A stretch of DNA of 64,000 bases from Acidisoma sp. L85 (GTDB lineage Bacteria > Pseudomonadota > Alphaproteobacteria > Acetobacterales > Acetobacteraceae), in the NCBI RefSeq assembly GCF_009765865.1, contig NZ_LMUQ01000026.1, positions 185,968 to 249,967 of the forward strand, written 5' to 3'. How positions within the stretch are numbered: the stretch's first letter is position 1; each line of letters begins with the position of its first letter. A program made the position numbers and the translations under genes. Positions 8,103 through 17,601 of the stretch are shown here, in pieces. The notes beneath the pieces are model-generated. The model was not told the origin of the DNA. It ran no database searches and saw only the letters and a program-made list of their open reading frames with translations.

Positions 8103-8897
8103 TCAACGGAATTGCGGAAGATCTCGCGCATCTGTTAGCTCGGTCGCCATCTCGATTGCGCTACGTCCCATGAGACGTAGCAATCCCCGTGGCTTGCGTG
8201 GTCTCAACCAAAGCGGTCGGGCTTTCGTGCCGCCCCAGCTTCGTACCAGTCCGTCCACGTCATCGATGGCATCGACCAAGCCGGCTTCGACGCCGCGTGT
8301 TCCGGTCATGTAGCTGCCGTCGAACAGTTCATCCTCCGGTGCGCGCAGGCGAGTGCCACGGCGGCTGCGCACCCAATCCTTGAAATGCCCGTGCAGGTCG
8401 TCGAGCAACTCGCGCGTGAACTCCACATCCTCGGGGCGCTCGGGCCGGAAAGGATCGAGCCGGCCCTTGTTGCGGCCGGAGGTATAGATGCGCCGATCGA
8501 TATCCAGGCGATGGATCAACCGGTCGAGGCCGAAGCCACCGCCGATCACGCCGATCGAACCCACGATGCTCATGGCATTCGCCCGGATTTCATCGGCCGC
8601 GCAGGCGATCCAGTAGCCGCCCGAGGCGCCCACATCGCCGATCACCGCGGTCACGCGCGTGCCGGTTTCCTCCGCGCGGCGGCGGATGAAGCGCCCGAGC
8701 AGGTCAGACTGCACGGGGGAGCCGCCGGGGCTCTCGATCGCCAGGATGAGGCGCTTGTCGGCTTTGGGCGCGAGGGCGAAGCCCTTTTCCAGTGCCACGC
8801 TGACGGATTGCAGGTTGAGGGCGCCGGGCCGGGCAGCGATGACGCCACGCAGCTCGACCACGGGATAGCGCTTGCGGTGCCAGGGCAGGATTCGCAT
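8103..8897 (-). CDS. S49 family (SppA-like) serine peptidase
   Basis: A 264-residue single-domain relative of signal peptide peptidase SppA. AIESPGGSPVQSD and DVGASGGYWIACAADEI carry the oxyanion and nucleophile regions, with the catalytic serine in GASGG; SGRNKGRLDPF contains the probable general-base lysine. A longer reading frame reaches 8972, but it would run into the end of the upstream MscS gene (stop at 8902), so the ATG at 8897 is preferred. No transmembrane anchor is evident, so it may be a cytoplasmic or peripheral enzyme. It follows the MscS gene by 4 bp, which implies cotranscription. Confidence 0.88.
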   Translation of the reverse strand: MRILPWHRKRYPVVELRGVIAARPGALNLQSVSVALEKGFALAPKADKRLILAIESPGGSPVQSDLLGRFIRRRAEETGTRVTAVIGDVGASGGYWIACAADEIRANAMSIVGSIGVIGGGFGLDRLIHRLDIDRRIYTSGRNKGRLDPFRPERPEDVEFTRELLDDLHGHFKDWVRSRRGTRLRAPEDELFDGSYMTGTRGVEAGLVDAIDDVDGLVRSWGGTKARPLWLRPRKPRGLLRLMGRSAIEMATELTDARDLPQFR

Positions 8898-8901
8898 GGC
8901 T

Positions 8902-11298
8902 CTAGTTATGGTCCTTCGGTGCCTCGGGCGCATCCCCGGCCGGTGCGGCCGCCGCCGGCGGACGTTCCACACGGATATCGAGAGGGTGGCGGAAGCCGCT
9001 CACGGTGACGGGCGGCGTCATGCGGATGCCTTCTTCCTGGAAGGCGAGCTTGATCCGCCGGTTATATTCCCGCTGCACGCTCCAGCGCGCCCCGTCCGTG
9101 CAGACGATCTGGCCAGCGAGCGTCACCGTGGTTCCGTCCACCTTATCGACGCCCCAGAGCTGGAGGTCGCTGAGCATGCCGCTGGCGTATTTCTCGTCGT
9201 CGCGCATCTCTTTGGCGACTCTGCTCAGCAGAGCGCCGACGCGATCCGTGTCCTCCTCGTAGTCCACCGTTACCGCCACGGCCGCATTGCCGATGCCCCG
9301 GTTACTGTTGGTGACGGTGGAAACGGCGCTGAAGGGGATGAGATGCACCGAGCCATCGCCCGCCCGCAGCCGGAGGGTGCGGATGGAGAGGTTTTCGACC
9401 GTGCCGGAAAGACCGCCGGCGGTCACATTATCCCCGACCTGCATGGCATTCTCGATGAGCAGGAAAATCCCCGTGATGAAGTCCTGGACCAGCTTCTGCG
9501 AGCCGAAGCCGAGCGCCACGCCGAAAATTCCCGCCCCCGCCAGGAGCGGCGCGATGTTGACGCCGAGTTCGCTGAGCGCCGTCAGTCCGATCAATATAAC
9601 AAGGACAATAAACAAGGCGTTGCGCAGCAGCGGCACGATGGTTCGCAGACGCGCCGCGCGCAGGTAGTCGCCGCGCCGCGTCAAGCCGTCGAGCTGCGCC
9701 TGCATCCCGACGTTGAGCACTTCCCATAGTCCGACCGCGATTACCAGCGTCACGGCCAGGTTTAGGATCAGCCGCAGCAATTGGCTGCCGATGCGGTCAT
9801 GGGTAAGCCAGCTCAAGGCGCCGAGGCCCCAAACCTGGAACAGCGCGAGCAGCGTCGCGATGACGATGAGGGTCTGCAGGGCAACCCGCACCGGCCTGTG
9901 GTAATGCGCGACCCGCAGCCGCACGACACTCGCGGTCTCGGTCGCGCGTATGCCGGGGAATAGCCGGTCGAAGCCGCCGAGCAGAACGATCCACACGATG
10001 CGGGCCAGCACGAGGATGAGGAGGCTCATCATCACGAACTGCACCGGGCGTGCGGTGCCGTCATAATCTGACGTTGCCGCAATGATCCAAACGGCGACCA
10101 CAACGATCATCGCGTGGATGTGCCAGAAGGGCGCGTAGCGGCGACGCAGCCGCGCCCATGATGTCATCTCGTCCCCGGTGCCGGCGATCCACAGGGCGAC
10201 AGGCGCTCGGCATTCGATGATCGCCCAGATCAACAGAAGATGCACCACGAGCGCAATCATGTGGATGAAGCCATTTTCGAGGAATGGGCTCAAGCCGAGA
10301 TAGAGCGCGATGCGTCCGAGGATGTAGCCGCAGACTATAAGTGCGACGATGCGCCGGGTCCAACGCCGCACGAAGGCGGCTCCGGCATCAGGGACATGCA
10401 GCAGCCGTAGGCGGAAGGCCGGCGCGGCGATCAGCGCCCTGATGACGCAGTAGGCAACCCGGCCGCGGGCATAGATGCCGACCGCACCCAGAACCAGCAG
10501 CCGCGTCGTCTCGCCGCCGGACAGCGGAGTCGCCAAAACCAGCAGGGCGGTGGCGAGAAAGACCAGGGGGCCAGTCAAATCGACCGCCAAAGCGAGCAGG
10601 ATGAAGGGCAAGCGACGTAGCAGCAGCCAGCCCGCTCGCAGGCGCCTGCGCCGTGCCTCGGGCTCCGCTTCGGGTCCGGGTGGGACTTCCGCTGGGGCTT
10701 CGGGCTCCTCCGCCGCCTCAGCCGAAGCGTGTGCCTGATGGCCGCCCAGGAAGTCATAGAAGCGGCGGGTGAAGTGGACCGTGAGCCATTCAAGCAGGAA
10801 GCCGAGGAGAAAGATCACGACCAGGGGCACCGCCGCGCGGCCTGCCGTCCGGAGCTTGGCCGGATCGCGCGCCACGCTAACCACCCAGGCACCCAGGGCC
10901 GGGAAATCCGTGATCTCCTTCGCTGTTCTGGCCAGCATCGCGCCGGTGTCGGCGCTGGCGGAAGAGGCCTGATCCAGCAACTCGGCACCCAACCCATCCG
11001 CCTTGAGAGACGGGGCTTTGGCTGGAGGTGGCGCTCCTGGTTTGGCCGCGGCGGCCGGCGTGGTCGTAACGGCAGCGACCGGCACGACCTTTTGCAAGTT
11101 CTCGAGCGTCGTAATCACCATCGCGCGCTTTGCCGGGTCCTGAAGGACGTCGAGGAGCTGCTGCGCCTGGGCGGACGACAATCCCTGCGGCGCCGTGGGG
11201 GATGAGGGCGAATCAGCCACGTCCGCCGTCGCGGCCAGGCTCGGTCTCGCGATGAGCAGCAGAAATACAGCAAGAAACGCGCGGATCGGGATGCTCAT
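8902..11298 (-). CDS. Large MscS-family mechanosensitive channel
   Basis: A 798-residue inner-membrane channel. Residues 1-22 form a signal peptide (ARPSLAA). A periplasmic Ala/Pro-rich region of ~140 residues precedes roughly ten hydrophobic segments. The MscS core starts near residue 580: LLAGAGIFGVALGFGSQ is the glycine/alanine-rich pore helix, followed by LVQDFITGIFLLIENAMQVGD and the beta-domain (LSGTVENLSIRTLRLR). A proline/alanine-rich tail ends the protein. Architecture and length match YbiO/YnaI-like large MscS homologues. It sits 4 bp upstream of the S49 peptidase gene. It would open under osmotic downshock. Confidence 0.9.
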   Translation of the reverse strand: MSIPIRAFLAVFLLLIARPSLAATADVADSPSSPTAPQGLSSAQAQQLLDVLQDPAKRAMVITTLENLQKVVPVAAVTTTPAAAAKPGAPPPAKAPSLKADGLGAELLDQASSASADTGAMLARTAKEITDFPALGAWVVSVARDPAKLRTAGRAAVPLVVIFLLGFLLEWLTVHFTRRFYDFLGGHQAHASAEAAEEPEAPAEVPPGPEAEPEARRRRLRAGWLLLRRLPFILLALAVDLTGPLVFLATALLVLATPLSGGETTRLLVLGAVGIYARGRVAYCVIRALIAAPAFRLRLLHVPDAGAAFVRRWTRRIVALIVCGYILGRIALYLGLSPFLENGFIHMIALVVHLLLIWAIIECRAPVALWIAGTGDEMTSWARLRRRYAPFWHIHAMIVVVAVWIIAATSDYDGTARPVQFVMMSLLILVLARIVWIVLLGGFDRLFPGIRATETASVVRLRVAHYHRPVRVALQTLIVIATLLALFQVWGLGALSWLTHDRIGSQLLRLILNLAVTLVIAVGLWEVLNVGMQAQLDGLTRRGDYLRAARLRTIVPLLRNALFIVLVILIGLTALSELGVNIAPLLAGAGIFGVALGFGSQKLVQDFITGIFLLIENAMQVGDNVTAGGLSGTVENLSIRTLRLRAGDGSVHLIPFSAVSTVTNSNRGIGNAAVAVTVDYEEDTDRVGALLSRVAKEMRDDEKYASGMLSDLQLWGVDKVDGTTVTLAGQIVCTDGARWSVQREYNRRIKLAFQEEGIRMTPPVTVSGFRHPLDIRVERPPAAAAPAGDAPEAPKDHN

Positions 11299-11402
11299 CG
11301 GGGCACCCCGATCATGAGGCGGCGGCCGGTGTCAACGCGGGAGCCTCGGGCCGCCGTTCAACATGTGGCGCGCAAGGTGCACGCCATCGATGGGCATCCG
11401 GT

Positions 11403-13055
11403 CTAGTAACCCAGCGCGCAGCCATCCTTGCGCGGATCGGAACCGCCCGTCAGCACGCCCGTCGCATGGTCGATCCAGATCGCCTGCGCGCCGCCGATCG
11501 GGTCGTCCGCCGCCATGAAGCTATGGCCAAGCGCCTCCAGCCCCGCCCGGCTTGAGGCGGGCAGCGTCGCCTCCGCCTCGATCTTGCCGGTCATTGGATC
11601 GGGGAAGAGGCGCGGCAGGTCGATCGCGGTTTGCAGGTCGAGGCCCTGTTCCAGGACCTTCGACAACAGGGCCGCCTGTCCCATCGCCTGGTAATGGCCG
11701 CCCATCACGCCGAAGGACATCACCACGCGGCCCTTTCGCGTCAGCATCGCCGGGATAATGGTGTGGAGCGGCTGCCGACCCGGCGCCAAGGAATTTCGGT
11801 GACCCGGAACGAGCGAGAAGCCTGAACCGCGATTATTAAGCAGCACGCCGCTGCGAGGCGCCAGGATGCCGCTGCCGAAACCCCAGAAGATCGAGTTGAT
11901 GAAGCTCGCGGCGTTGCGGTGCCGGTCGACGACCGTGATGTAAACCGTGTCGCGATGCTCGGGCCCCGGATAGCCATGAAGCTCGGTCGCCGCGCTCTTC
12001 GTGTCGATAAGGGCCGCCAGTTTGTCCAGGAAGCGCGGCGCCAGAAATTCCTCGACCGATTTCGGCGAGCCCTCGGCCAGGGCGGCATCCCGCACCGCAT
12101 AGGCTTGTCGCACCGCCTCGATCTCGAGATGCAGCCGGGCAGGGTCGAGCGGTCCGCCGGAGCGCGGCAGGCGCTCGAGGATGCCGAGGATGAGCAGCAC
12201 AATGATGCCCTGCCCCGGCGGCGGACACTCGACGACCTCGTAGTCGCCGAAACTCGCGCGGACCGGCGTGACGTACTGGCCGGCATGGTTGGCGAAATCC
12301 GCGAGGTTATGCGAACCGCCCTCGGCCCGGAGCGTCTCCACCAGCTCCTCGGCCACCGGCCCGGTATAAAGCGCGTCCCGGCCATGCTCCGCGATGGCGG
12401 CCAAGGTCTCGGCCAGCTGTGGAAGACGATGCACCGTTCCGGCGGCCGGCGCCCGCCCCTGTGTCAGAAAGGCCTCAGCGGTCGCCGGGCGCGCAGCGAG
12501 GACGGGCTCGGCGTTTCGCCAGTCGAAGGCGACGCGGGGTGTCACTGCGTAGCCGTCCCGGGCATAGGCGATTGCTGGTTGCAGCAACTCGCCCAACCGC
12601 ATGGAGCCATGATCGGCCGATAGGCGGCACCAGGCATCGATCGCGCCGGGTATCGTGACGGCTGCCGCGATATGCGGCGGGATCCGCGCATGGCCTTGAC
12701 GCCGCAGTGCCTCCGCATCGCTCCCGGCGGGGCTCCGCCCGGCGCCGTTGAAGGCGTGAATCTCGGCACCGCCATTGGGCGCGTAGAGCGCGAAGCAGTC
12801 ACCACCGATGCCGGTCATCGCCGGCTCGACGACGCATTGCACGGCACAGGCGGCGATGGCGGCATCGATGGCATTGCCGCCCGCGCGGAGCACCTCGATC
12901 GCGGTCAGGGTTGCGGCCGGGTGGCTGGTCGCGGCCATACCATTGCGCCCCATCGCTACCGAGCGGCCGGGCGCCTCGAAGTCACGCATGAAGGGTGAGG
13001 AGGCTGACGCCTGAGACATTGGCAGTTTGTCCATCGCTACATCAATCAGAGTCAC
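11403..13055 (-). CDS. ggt: Gamma-glutamyltransferase family protein
   Basis: A 550-residue N-terminal-nucleophile hydrolase of the GGT family. GMAATSHPAATLTAIEVLRAGGNA is the typical N-terminal region. The predicted autocleavage site precedes Thr370 in HRDTVYITVVDRHRN, aligning with the catalytic threonine of E. coli Ggt. The conserved oxyanion region is present as MSFGVMGGHYQAMGQ. No signal peptide is seen, so the protein may be cytoplasmic and a glutathione hydrolase, or an acylase-like member. GTG 13055 gives the longest product; ATGs at 13034 and 13019 are alternatives and no clear ribosome-binding site decides. It is transcribed alone. Confidence 0.88.
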   Translation of the reverse strand: MTLIDVAMDKLPMSQASASSPFMRDFEAPGRSVAMGRNGMAATSHPAATLTAIEVLRAGGNAIDAAIAACAVQCVVEPAMTGIGGDCFALYAPNGGAEIHAFNGAGRSPAGSDAEALRRQGHARIPPHIAAAVTIPGAIDAWCRLSADHGSMRLGELLQPAIAYARDGYAVTPRVAFDWRNAEPVLAARPATAEAFLTQGRAPAAGTVHRLPQLAETLAAIAEHGRDALYTGPVAEELVETLRAEGGSHNLADFANHAGQYVTPVRASFGDYEVVECPPPGQGIIVLLILGILERLPRSGGPLDPARLHLEIEAVRQAYAVRDAALAEGSPKSVEEFLAPRFLDKLAALIDTKSAATELHGYPGPEHRDTVYITVVDRHRNAASFINSIFWGFGSGILAPRSGVLLNNRGSGFSLVPGHRNSLAPGRQPLHTIIPAMLTRKGRVVMSFGVMGGHYQAMGQAALLSKVLEQGLDLQTAIDLPRLFPDPMTGKIEAEATLPASSRAGLEALGHSFMAADDPIGGAQAIWIDHATGVLTGGSDPRKDGCALGY

Positions 13056-13227
13056 TTCGGAGGCGGAATATACCGTCTATCTTCATCAAGCTGAAACCCG
13101 TTTCCGGCAAGTCATCCCGCGTTCAAGGCACGCATTCGCTGCTCCGCGCGAGCACAGTCGAGAGGCTGATGTCCTATCCTGCCAATCGGCGTGACGCGCC
13201 ATACGACAACGAATGCACGGGATTGCC

Positions 13228-14859
13228 ATGAAGGTTGCTGTCGTGACGGTCATCAAGAACGAAGCATCGGATCTGCCGGCCTGGCTTGCCTGGTACCATA
13301 CGATCGGTGTCGATACGATCATCCTCTTCGACGATGAATCGGATGATCATACCTACAATATCGCCAGAGCCGCGAGCCAGTGCCAGGATATTCGTCTGTT
13401 GCGAACGGACGCGAAGCTGCGCTCGCGTACGGACCGGCAGTCCGCGGCCTTTCGGGAAGCTCTCGCGTTATTCGGCGCGAAATTCAATTGGATGGGGTTT
13501 CTCGATGGCGACGAATATCTGCACCTCCGGCAAGACCTCTCGATCAAATCCTTCCTCGCCCGCTATCCCGGCGCGAACGGCCTCGGCTTCAGCTGGTGCA
13601 GCTATGGAAATAACGGTCACGTTCTAAAGCCGCGGATCCCGCCTTTTGAGGCTTTCACCCGGCATACGGCTCCATGGTCCTATCACAACGTCATCAAATC
13701 ATTCGTGCGCCCCGGCAAAGTCGGCCCGCAATGGCTCGACACGCATCGCTTCGATGTCGAGGCGCCTTATATCGACGCTGCGGGGCATCACCTTGACTGG
13801 ACCGAACACGGCTGTGTTGCCAAACCGCCGGACTGGTCGCAGGCGAAGGTCATGCAGTTTACCGGCCGCAGCATCGAGCATCTGATCGATCGCCTGCATC
13901 GCCGGCCGGATCTGCGCCTGCTGTCACAGGAGGATCTCGGTGGGTTCGGAACGAACGAGATCGAGGATCTTTCGCCGCTCGATAAATTGTCGCCAATCTA
14001 CCGGCAGATCCTCCGGATCGACCGCGAGGTATTGAAGGCTTTCGTGAACCGATGCCGACAGGCGGCCTTCGCCTTCAGGCGCGAAGCTCGGGAGAGGCGA
14101 AGCTTGCCGCGTCTTTTTGCCCCACTGGCGCAGCGATTGCTTTCAGTGATCGGCACCGCGCCAACAGCCGCCGCGCCAATCGTTTCGCCGGCAGCTGATT
14201 TTCACTGGATCGTAAGCGCCTTTGGAACCGTGCTCTGCGCCGACGGAATCACCGGGGAACTGCTCCACGCGACACCCGACACCATCAAGCTGGCTGGCTG
14301 CCATCCAGTTTTCGCCATGAGACCGCTTGCGGAAGCCGATATAGTCTTTCTCATCTCTTCGCGCTCGGAGATCCCGCTCCGCATCGTGCGGCCTGTCGAT
14401 CCCGCCATTCGTGTCGATTTCCTGAGAGAGCATCGCATCGGCGATATCCTCTCCTACCAGGCGGTTTCTGTTGCGGGCGACGAAAGCGCCCGGTTCAGCC
14501 TGCGCCATCCTCGCACCGGGCGCTTCATCACGGCGTGGCCGCCGATGGTCGATGATCCAGAGGGTATCGGTCGAGTTTTCGTCACCCGTGAGGTCGCGAT
14601 GGACTGGGAACGCTTTTCGCTCGCCAAGGTCCACGGATTGCTCGGAGCTTTGCCTCAGCCCGAGATCGTCGCCGAACTCGCGTCGCTGCCGCCGAAGGTC
14701 CTGACCTCGGAGGGATTGTTCGCCTGGGTCTCGCGGGGAACCCCGCCCTCCCCGGCGGTCTTTGCAGCGCTACTGACCTTCCTGCCTTATCGCGACCAAC
14801 TCAACTTCATGAAGGCGGCGCCAGACGCCGCCCTGCCAGACTGGATGCACTACCACTGA
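13228..14859 (+). CDS. Glycosyltransferase family 2 (Glyco_tranf_2_4-like) with unassigned C-terminal domain
   Basis: A protein of about 543 residues. The first ~110 residues read MKVAVVTVIKNEASDLPAW, then VDTIILFDDESDDHT and FLDGDEYLHL, a DGDE metal-binding motif typical of this GT2-like family (related to GT92). Residues ~110-280 complete the catalytic region. The C-terminal ~230 residues contain beta-rich segments not recognised; they could bind a substrate or a glycan. An upstream ATG at 13213 would add five residues. Codon use is normal. The gene stands alone between ggt and an IS110 remnant, so the acceptor is unknown. Confidence 0.78.
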   Translation: MKVAVVTVIKNEASDLPAWLAWYHTIGVDTIILFDDESDDHTYNIARAASQCQDIRLLRTDAKLRSRTDRQSAAFREALALFGAKFNWMGFLDGDEYLHLRQDLSIKSFLARYPGANGLGFSWCSYGNNGHVLKPRIPPFEAFTRHTAPWSYHNVIKSFVRPGKVGPQWLDTHRFDVEAPYIDAAGHHLDWTEHGCVAKPPDWSQAKVMQFTGRSIEHLIDRLHRRPDLRLLSQEDLGGFGTNEIEDLSPLDKLSPIYRQILRIDREVLKAFVNRCRQAAFAFRREARERRSLPRLFAPLAQRLLSVIGTAPTAAAPIVSPAADFHWIVSAFGTVLCADGITGELLHATPDTIKLAGCHPVFAMRPLAEADIVFLISSRSEIPLRIVRPVDPAIRVDFLREHRIGDILSYQAVSVAGDESARFSLRHPRTGRFITAWPPMVDDPEGIGRVFVTREVAMDWERFSLAKVHGLLGALPQPEIVAELASLPPKVLTSEGLFAWVSRGTPPSPAVFAALLTFLPYRDQLNFMKAAPDAALPDWMHYH

Positions 14860-14879
14860 GCGCGAGGCGGCCTTGCTTC

Positions 14880-15310
14880 GCCGCGACTGCCGGATGTCTG
14901 ATGACGCGGTCGCGCCGATGACCAGCAGCTGCGCAGCCGCTCACTACCTGTCGGCTGATCCCGCCGAGACGCGGATTGCCGGGGTCGAGTGTTCACGCGG
15001 CGTTAATCCGATCCAGGCCGCGAAGTGCCGCCTCCACCGGAACCGCGCCGCATCCACAGTCAGCGCCAGCGTGATGGCGCTGACCGACCGTCGCCGGGGA
15101 CCGCCGCAAGTCTCTGGCTCACCGGGTTCGCCTTGTGCAGTGCCGCGATCGTGCGAGCGAGTTCGGCGAGTTCCGCATCGAGACCTGCGACGTTCTTCCC
15201 GAGCAGCTGGGCAATCGCCAAAGCCGGCGCGGGCAGCGCTGCGACCCTGGATGGCATGCCTGCGCGGACGATGACGCTGGTGGGCATTGCCAGCGAGAGC
15301 TAGCGCGGGA
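14880..15310 (-). pseudogene. Decayed IS110-family transposase C-terminal fragment
   Basis: Read on the minus strand, three frames together give the C-terminal half of an IS110/IS116/IS902 transposase. AGLDAELAELARTIAAL and QRLAAVPG (15060-15287) are followed, after a shift, by SVSAITLALTVDAARF and HFAAWIGLTPREHS, then a stop and another shift into QLLVIGATA. The N-terminal DEDD catalytic domain is absent. At least two frameshifts and a stop prove inactivation. No terminal repeats or target duplications are visible. It shows that a mobile element once inserted next to mntH. Confidence 0.8.
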
Positions 15311-15435
15311 AAGCGTCACAGACGTTGCGACTCAGCAAATATTTTGGTTGCGACTCAGCATCTAACTTCATACACGATACGAAACCACTTTGCCACTGCC
15401 CGCGATCAGCCGCGAGGTTCGGCGAAAGGAATTCC

Positions 15436-15783
15436 GTGCCCCATTCGCCAAGTCTGTGCCGCCGCGCCATCCTCACTTTCGCCGGGGTCGGCCTCGATAT
15501 TCGCCCAGCCGCGAGGCGGTTTCGCGACGCGATGCTGCGGTCTCATCGCACCGAAACCGCGCGACTTTTCGCCCGGGTTGAGAAGACCCAGTTTCACCTT
15601 CAAGTCGAGGTCGCCGCATTGCGCGGACTCCTGCAAGCGGAAATCGCGGCGTTTCACGAGCGGTGCGAATTGCTTGAAATGGCTCTCGCCGCGGCGGAGG
15701 CAGGAGGCGGCGTGTTGGAGAAAGCTGACGCCTCGGCGTCGGACTGCGCTGTTACAGCAATCCGCCGATCAGCCACAGGTTGA
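15436..15783 (+). CDS. Small hypothetical protein with predicted coiled coil
   Basis: A possible 115-residue protein. The GTG at 15436 is preceded by GAAAGGA at 15424-15430, a good ribosome-binding site; a longer frame from 15325 lacks one. The centre ([19 protein letters not shown] and [20 protein letters not shown]) has heptad-like hydrophobic spacing suggesting a coiled coil. No family is recognised. The last ~30 bp overlap the 3' end of mntH on the other strand. It lies beside a transposase remnant, so it could itself be a leftover fragment. Confidence 0.42.
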   Translation: MPHSPSLCRRAILTFAGVGLDIRPAARRFRDAMLRSHRTETARLFARVEKTQFHLQVEVAALRGLLQAEIAAFHERCELLEMALAAAEAGGGVLEKADASASDCAVTAIRRSATG

Positions 15784-17032
15784 GACCTAGGATCAGGAAG
15801 GCGACGCCCCACGCCAGGGTCTTGGCTGGCAGATTGAGAGCGAAGGCGCCCATGCGCCGGCGGTCGCCCACGAAGCGAACTAGGGGGAAAACGGCAAAGG
15901 GAAGCTGGCACGACAGCACGACCTGACTCGCAAGAAGCAGGCCGTTGACGCTGTTCGGTCCGGCGAAAGCGGTGAAAGCCACGACCGGCACCACCGCCAG
16001 GCCCCTTGTCGCGAGCCGCCGCATCCAGGGCCGCAGACGGATGTTGAGAAAACCCTCCATCACGATCTGGCCCGCCAGCGTCCCCGTCACCGAGGAGTTG
16101 AGGCCGGAGGCAAGCAGCGCCACGCCGAAAACCAACGGAGCGATATGGCTCCCGAGGAGCGGCGCCAGCAGGTGAGAGGCTTGCGCGATATCGGTCACGT
16201 CATGCCGTCCATGCGCAAAGAAGGTCGCCGCCGCCAGCACCAGGATCGCCGCATTGACGACGAAGGCGAGGCCAAGGGCGACATTGGAATCGAGGACCGC
16301 CCAACGCAGCGCCGCGCGTTTTTCTCCATCCGGTCGATCCGCCCGTCCGCGCGCCAAGGCGGAGTGCATGTAGAGATTATGCGGCATCACCGTCGCGCCG
16401 ATGATTCCAATCGCGAGATACAGCATCGCCGGGTCGCTCACGATCCGCGTCGTCGGCACAAAGCCGCCGAGCACCGAGCGGATTGGCGGCTGCGCCAGCG
16501 CCATCTGGATCGCAAAGCACAGCATCACCGTGATGATGAGGGCGATCACGAAGGCCTCCAGCCCGCGCATGCCGCGCCCGAGAAGGGCGAGGACGATGAT
16601 GACGTCCACAATGGTGATGATGGCGCCGACAAGGAGCGGCAGTCCGAACAGCAGCTTCAGCGCGATCGCCGTGCCGATGACCTCGGCGAGGTCGCAGGCG
16701 ATGATGCCGAGTTCCGCCGTGGCCCAAAGTGCGATGCGCGGGATCCGGGGCAAAGCCTGGGCGCAGCTCTGGGCGAGGTCGCGCCCTGTGACAAGGCCGA
16801 GCCTCGCCGACCAGGCCTGCAGCAGCATCGCCATGATGCTGGAAGCGAGCACGACGGAGAGCAGGCGATAGCCATAGGCCGAACCGCCAGCCAGATCGGT
16901 CGCCCAGTTTCCCGGATCCATATAGCCGACGGCGATAACGTAACCCGGACCAGAAGCCGCGAGCAGACGCCGCGGCCAGGTCGCCCCGCCGCTCAGCCGC
17001 AAGCTCCGTGTCTGTTGCGCCTCCGCGTCCAT
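15752..17032 (-). CDS. mntH: Nramp-family Mn(II)/divalent metal transporter MntH
   Basis: A ~426-residue inner-membrane proton-coupled importer of manganese (and iron). The two unwound metal-binding segments are present: [12 protein letters not shown] in TM1 and MPHNLYMHS in TM6, supplying Asp, Asn and Met ligands. About 11 hydrophobic helices follow the family pattern. The frame extends to 17155, but that would overlap mntR and run through the palindrome at 17037-17062, so ATG 17032 is chosen. No ribosome-binding site precedes this ATG and the operator is only 4 bp upstream, which suggests a very short or leaderless transcript. Confidence 0.93.
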   Translation of the reverse strand: MDAEAQQTRSLRLSGGATWPRRLLAASGPGYVIAVGYMDPGNWATDLAGGSAYGYRLLSVVLASSIMAMLLQAWSARLGLVTGRDLAQSCAQALPRIPRIALWATAELGIIACDLAEVIGTAIALKLLFGLPLLVGAIITIVDVIIVLALLGRGMRGLEAFVIALIITVMLCFAIQMALAQPPIRSVLGGFVPTTRIVSDPAMLYLAIGIIGATVMPHNLYMHSALARGRADRPDGEKRAALRWAVLDSNVALGLAFVVNAAILVLAAATFFAHGRHDVTDIAQASHLLAPLLGSHIAPLVFGVALLASGLNSSVTGTLAGQIVMEGFLNIRLRPWMRRLATRGLAVVPVVAFTAFAGPNSVNGLLLASQVVLSCQLPFAVFPLVRFVGDRRRMGAFALNLPAKTLAWGVAFLILGLNLWLIGGLL

Positions 17033-17036
17033 GAGA

Positions 17037-17062
17037 CAAGATGTAGCATGTGCTACATCTTG
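17037..17062. promoter_or_regulatory. 26-bp palindromic operator between mntH and mntR
   Basis: A perfect inverted repeat with 12-bp arms CAAGATGTAGCA and TGCTACATCTTG around a 2-bp centre. It lies 4 bp before the mntH ATG and about 68 bp before the likely mntR start. DtxR-family MntR proteins bind palindromes of this size, so Mn-dependent repression of mntH, and perhaps autoregulation of mntR, is inferred. The symmetry is directly visible; binding is not demonstrated. Confidence 0.75.
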
Positions 17063-17129
17063 ATCAAGTGCGATGTCTGCCGCAGTTTGGCTTTGGCGTA
17101 GCGACAGCGACCGCGAGGGAGGGTCCGCT

Positions 17130-17558
17130 TTGACAGAATTGCCGGCCCAACCCACTCAAGCCCATCGCTTCAGCAAGACCCGGCGTGCCCAGGCTTCGGC
17201 GCTTTTAGAGGATTACGTCGAGCTCATCGCCGATCTGCTCGACACAGCCGGGGAAGCCCGCGCGGCCGAAATCGCCCGTCGCCTCGGTGTCTCGCATGTC
17301 ACCGTCATCCGCAGCGTGACCCGGCTGGAGCGCGAGGGGCTCGCCCTCGTCAAACCCTATCGCGGCGTCGCGCTGACGGCTGCCGGACTGCGGCTTGCCG
17401 AGCGGGTCCGGGCCCGCCACCGCCTGGTGGTCGCGACCCTTCTCGCCTTGGGCGTGCCCCTGGAAATCGCCGAACAGGATGCCGAGGGAATCGAACATCA
17501 CGTGTCCGATACCTGCCTCCAGGCTTTCGCGCGTTTCGTCGAAGGCGAAAATGGTTAA
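17130..17558 (+). CDS. mntR: DtxR-family manganese regulator MntR
   Basis: A ~142-residue metal-responsive repressor. [20 protein letters not shown] leads into the winged helix with recognition helix [17 protein letters not shown]. The metal-binding/dimerisation region includes [15 protein letters not shown] and [12 protein letters not shown], with the His, Glu and Asp ligands typical of MntR. The frame begins at 17073, but the TTG at 17130 has GAGGGAGGG upstream at good spacing and gives an N-terminus like E. coli MntR. It is divergent from mntH across the palindrome at 17037-17062 and presumably represses it when Mn(II) is sufficient. Confidence 0.9.
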   Translation: MTELPAQPTQAHRFSKTRRAQASALLEDYVELIADLLDTAGEARAAEIARRLGVSHVTVIRSVTRLEREGLALVKPYRGVALTAAGLRLAERVRARHRLVVATLLALGVPLEIAEQDAEGIEHHVSDTCLQAFARFVEGENG

Positions 17559-17601
17559 GCAGTCGTCAAAAGAGCTGGCACGACGGCCAGCCTGCGAGGA
17601 A

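Noticed and set aside
14873-15274. Plus-strand open frame of 133 codons
   Set aside because: It is the reverse of the decayed IS110 transposase, which shows family motifs on the minus strand.
16145-17101. 318-codon open frame on the plus strand
   Set aside because: Antisense to mntH, whose metal-binding motifs are unambiguous; the opposite frame has no recognisable domain.
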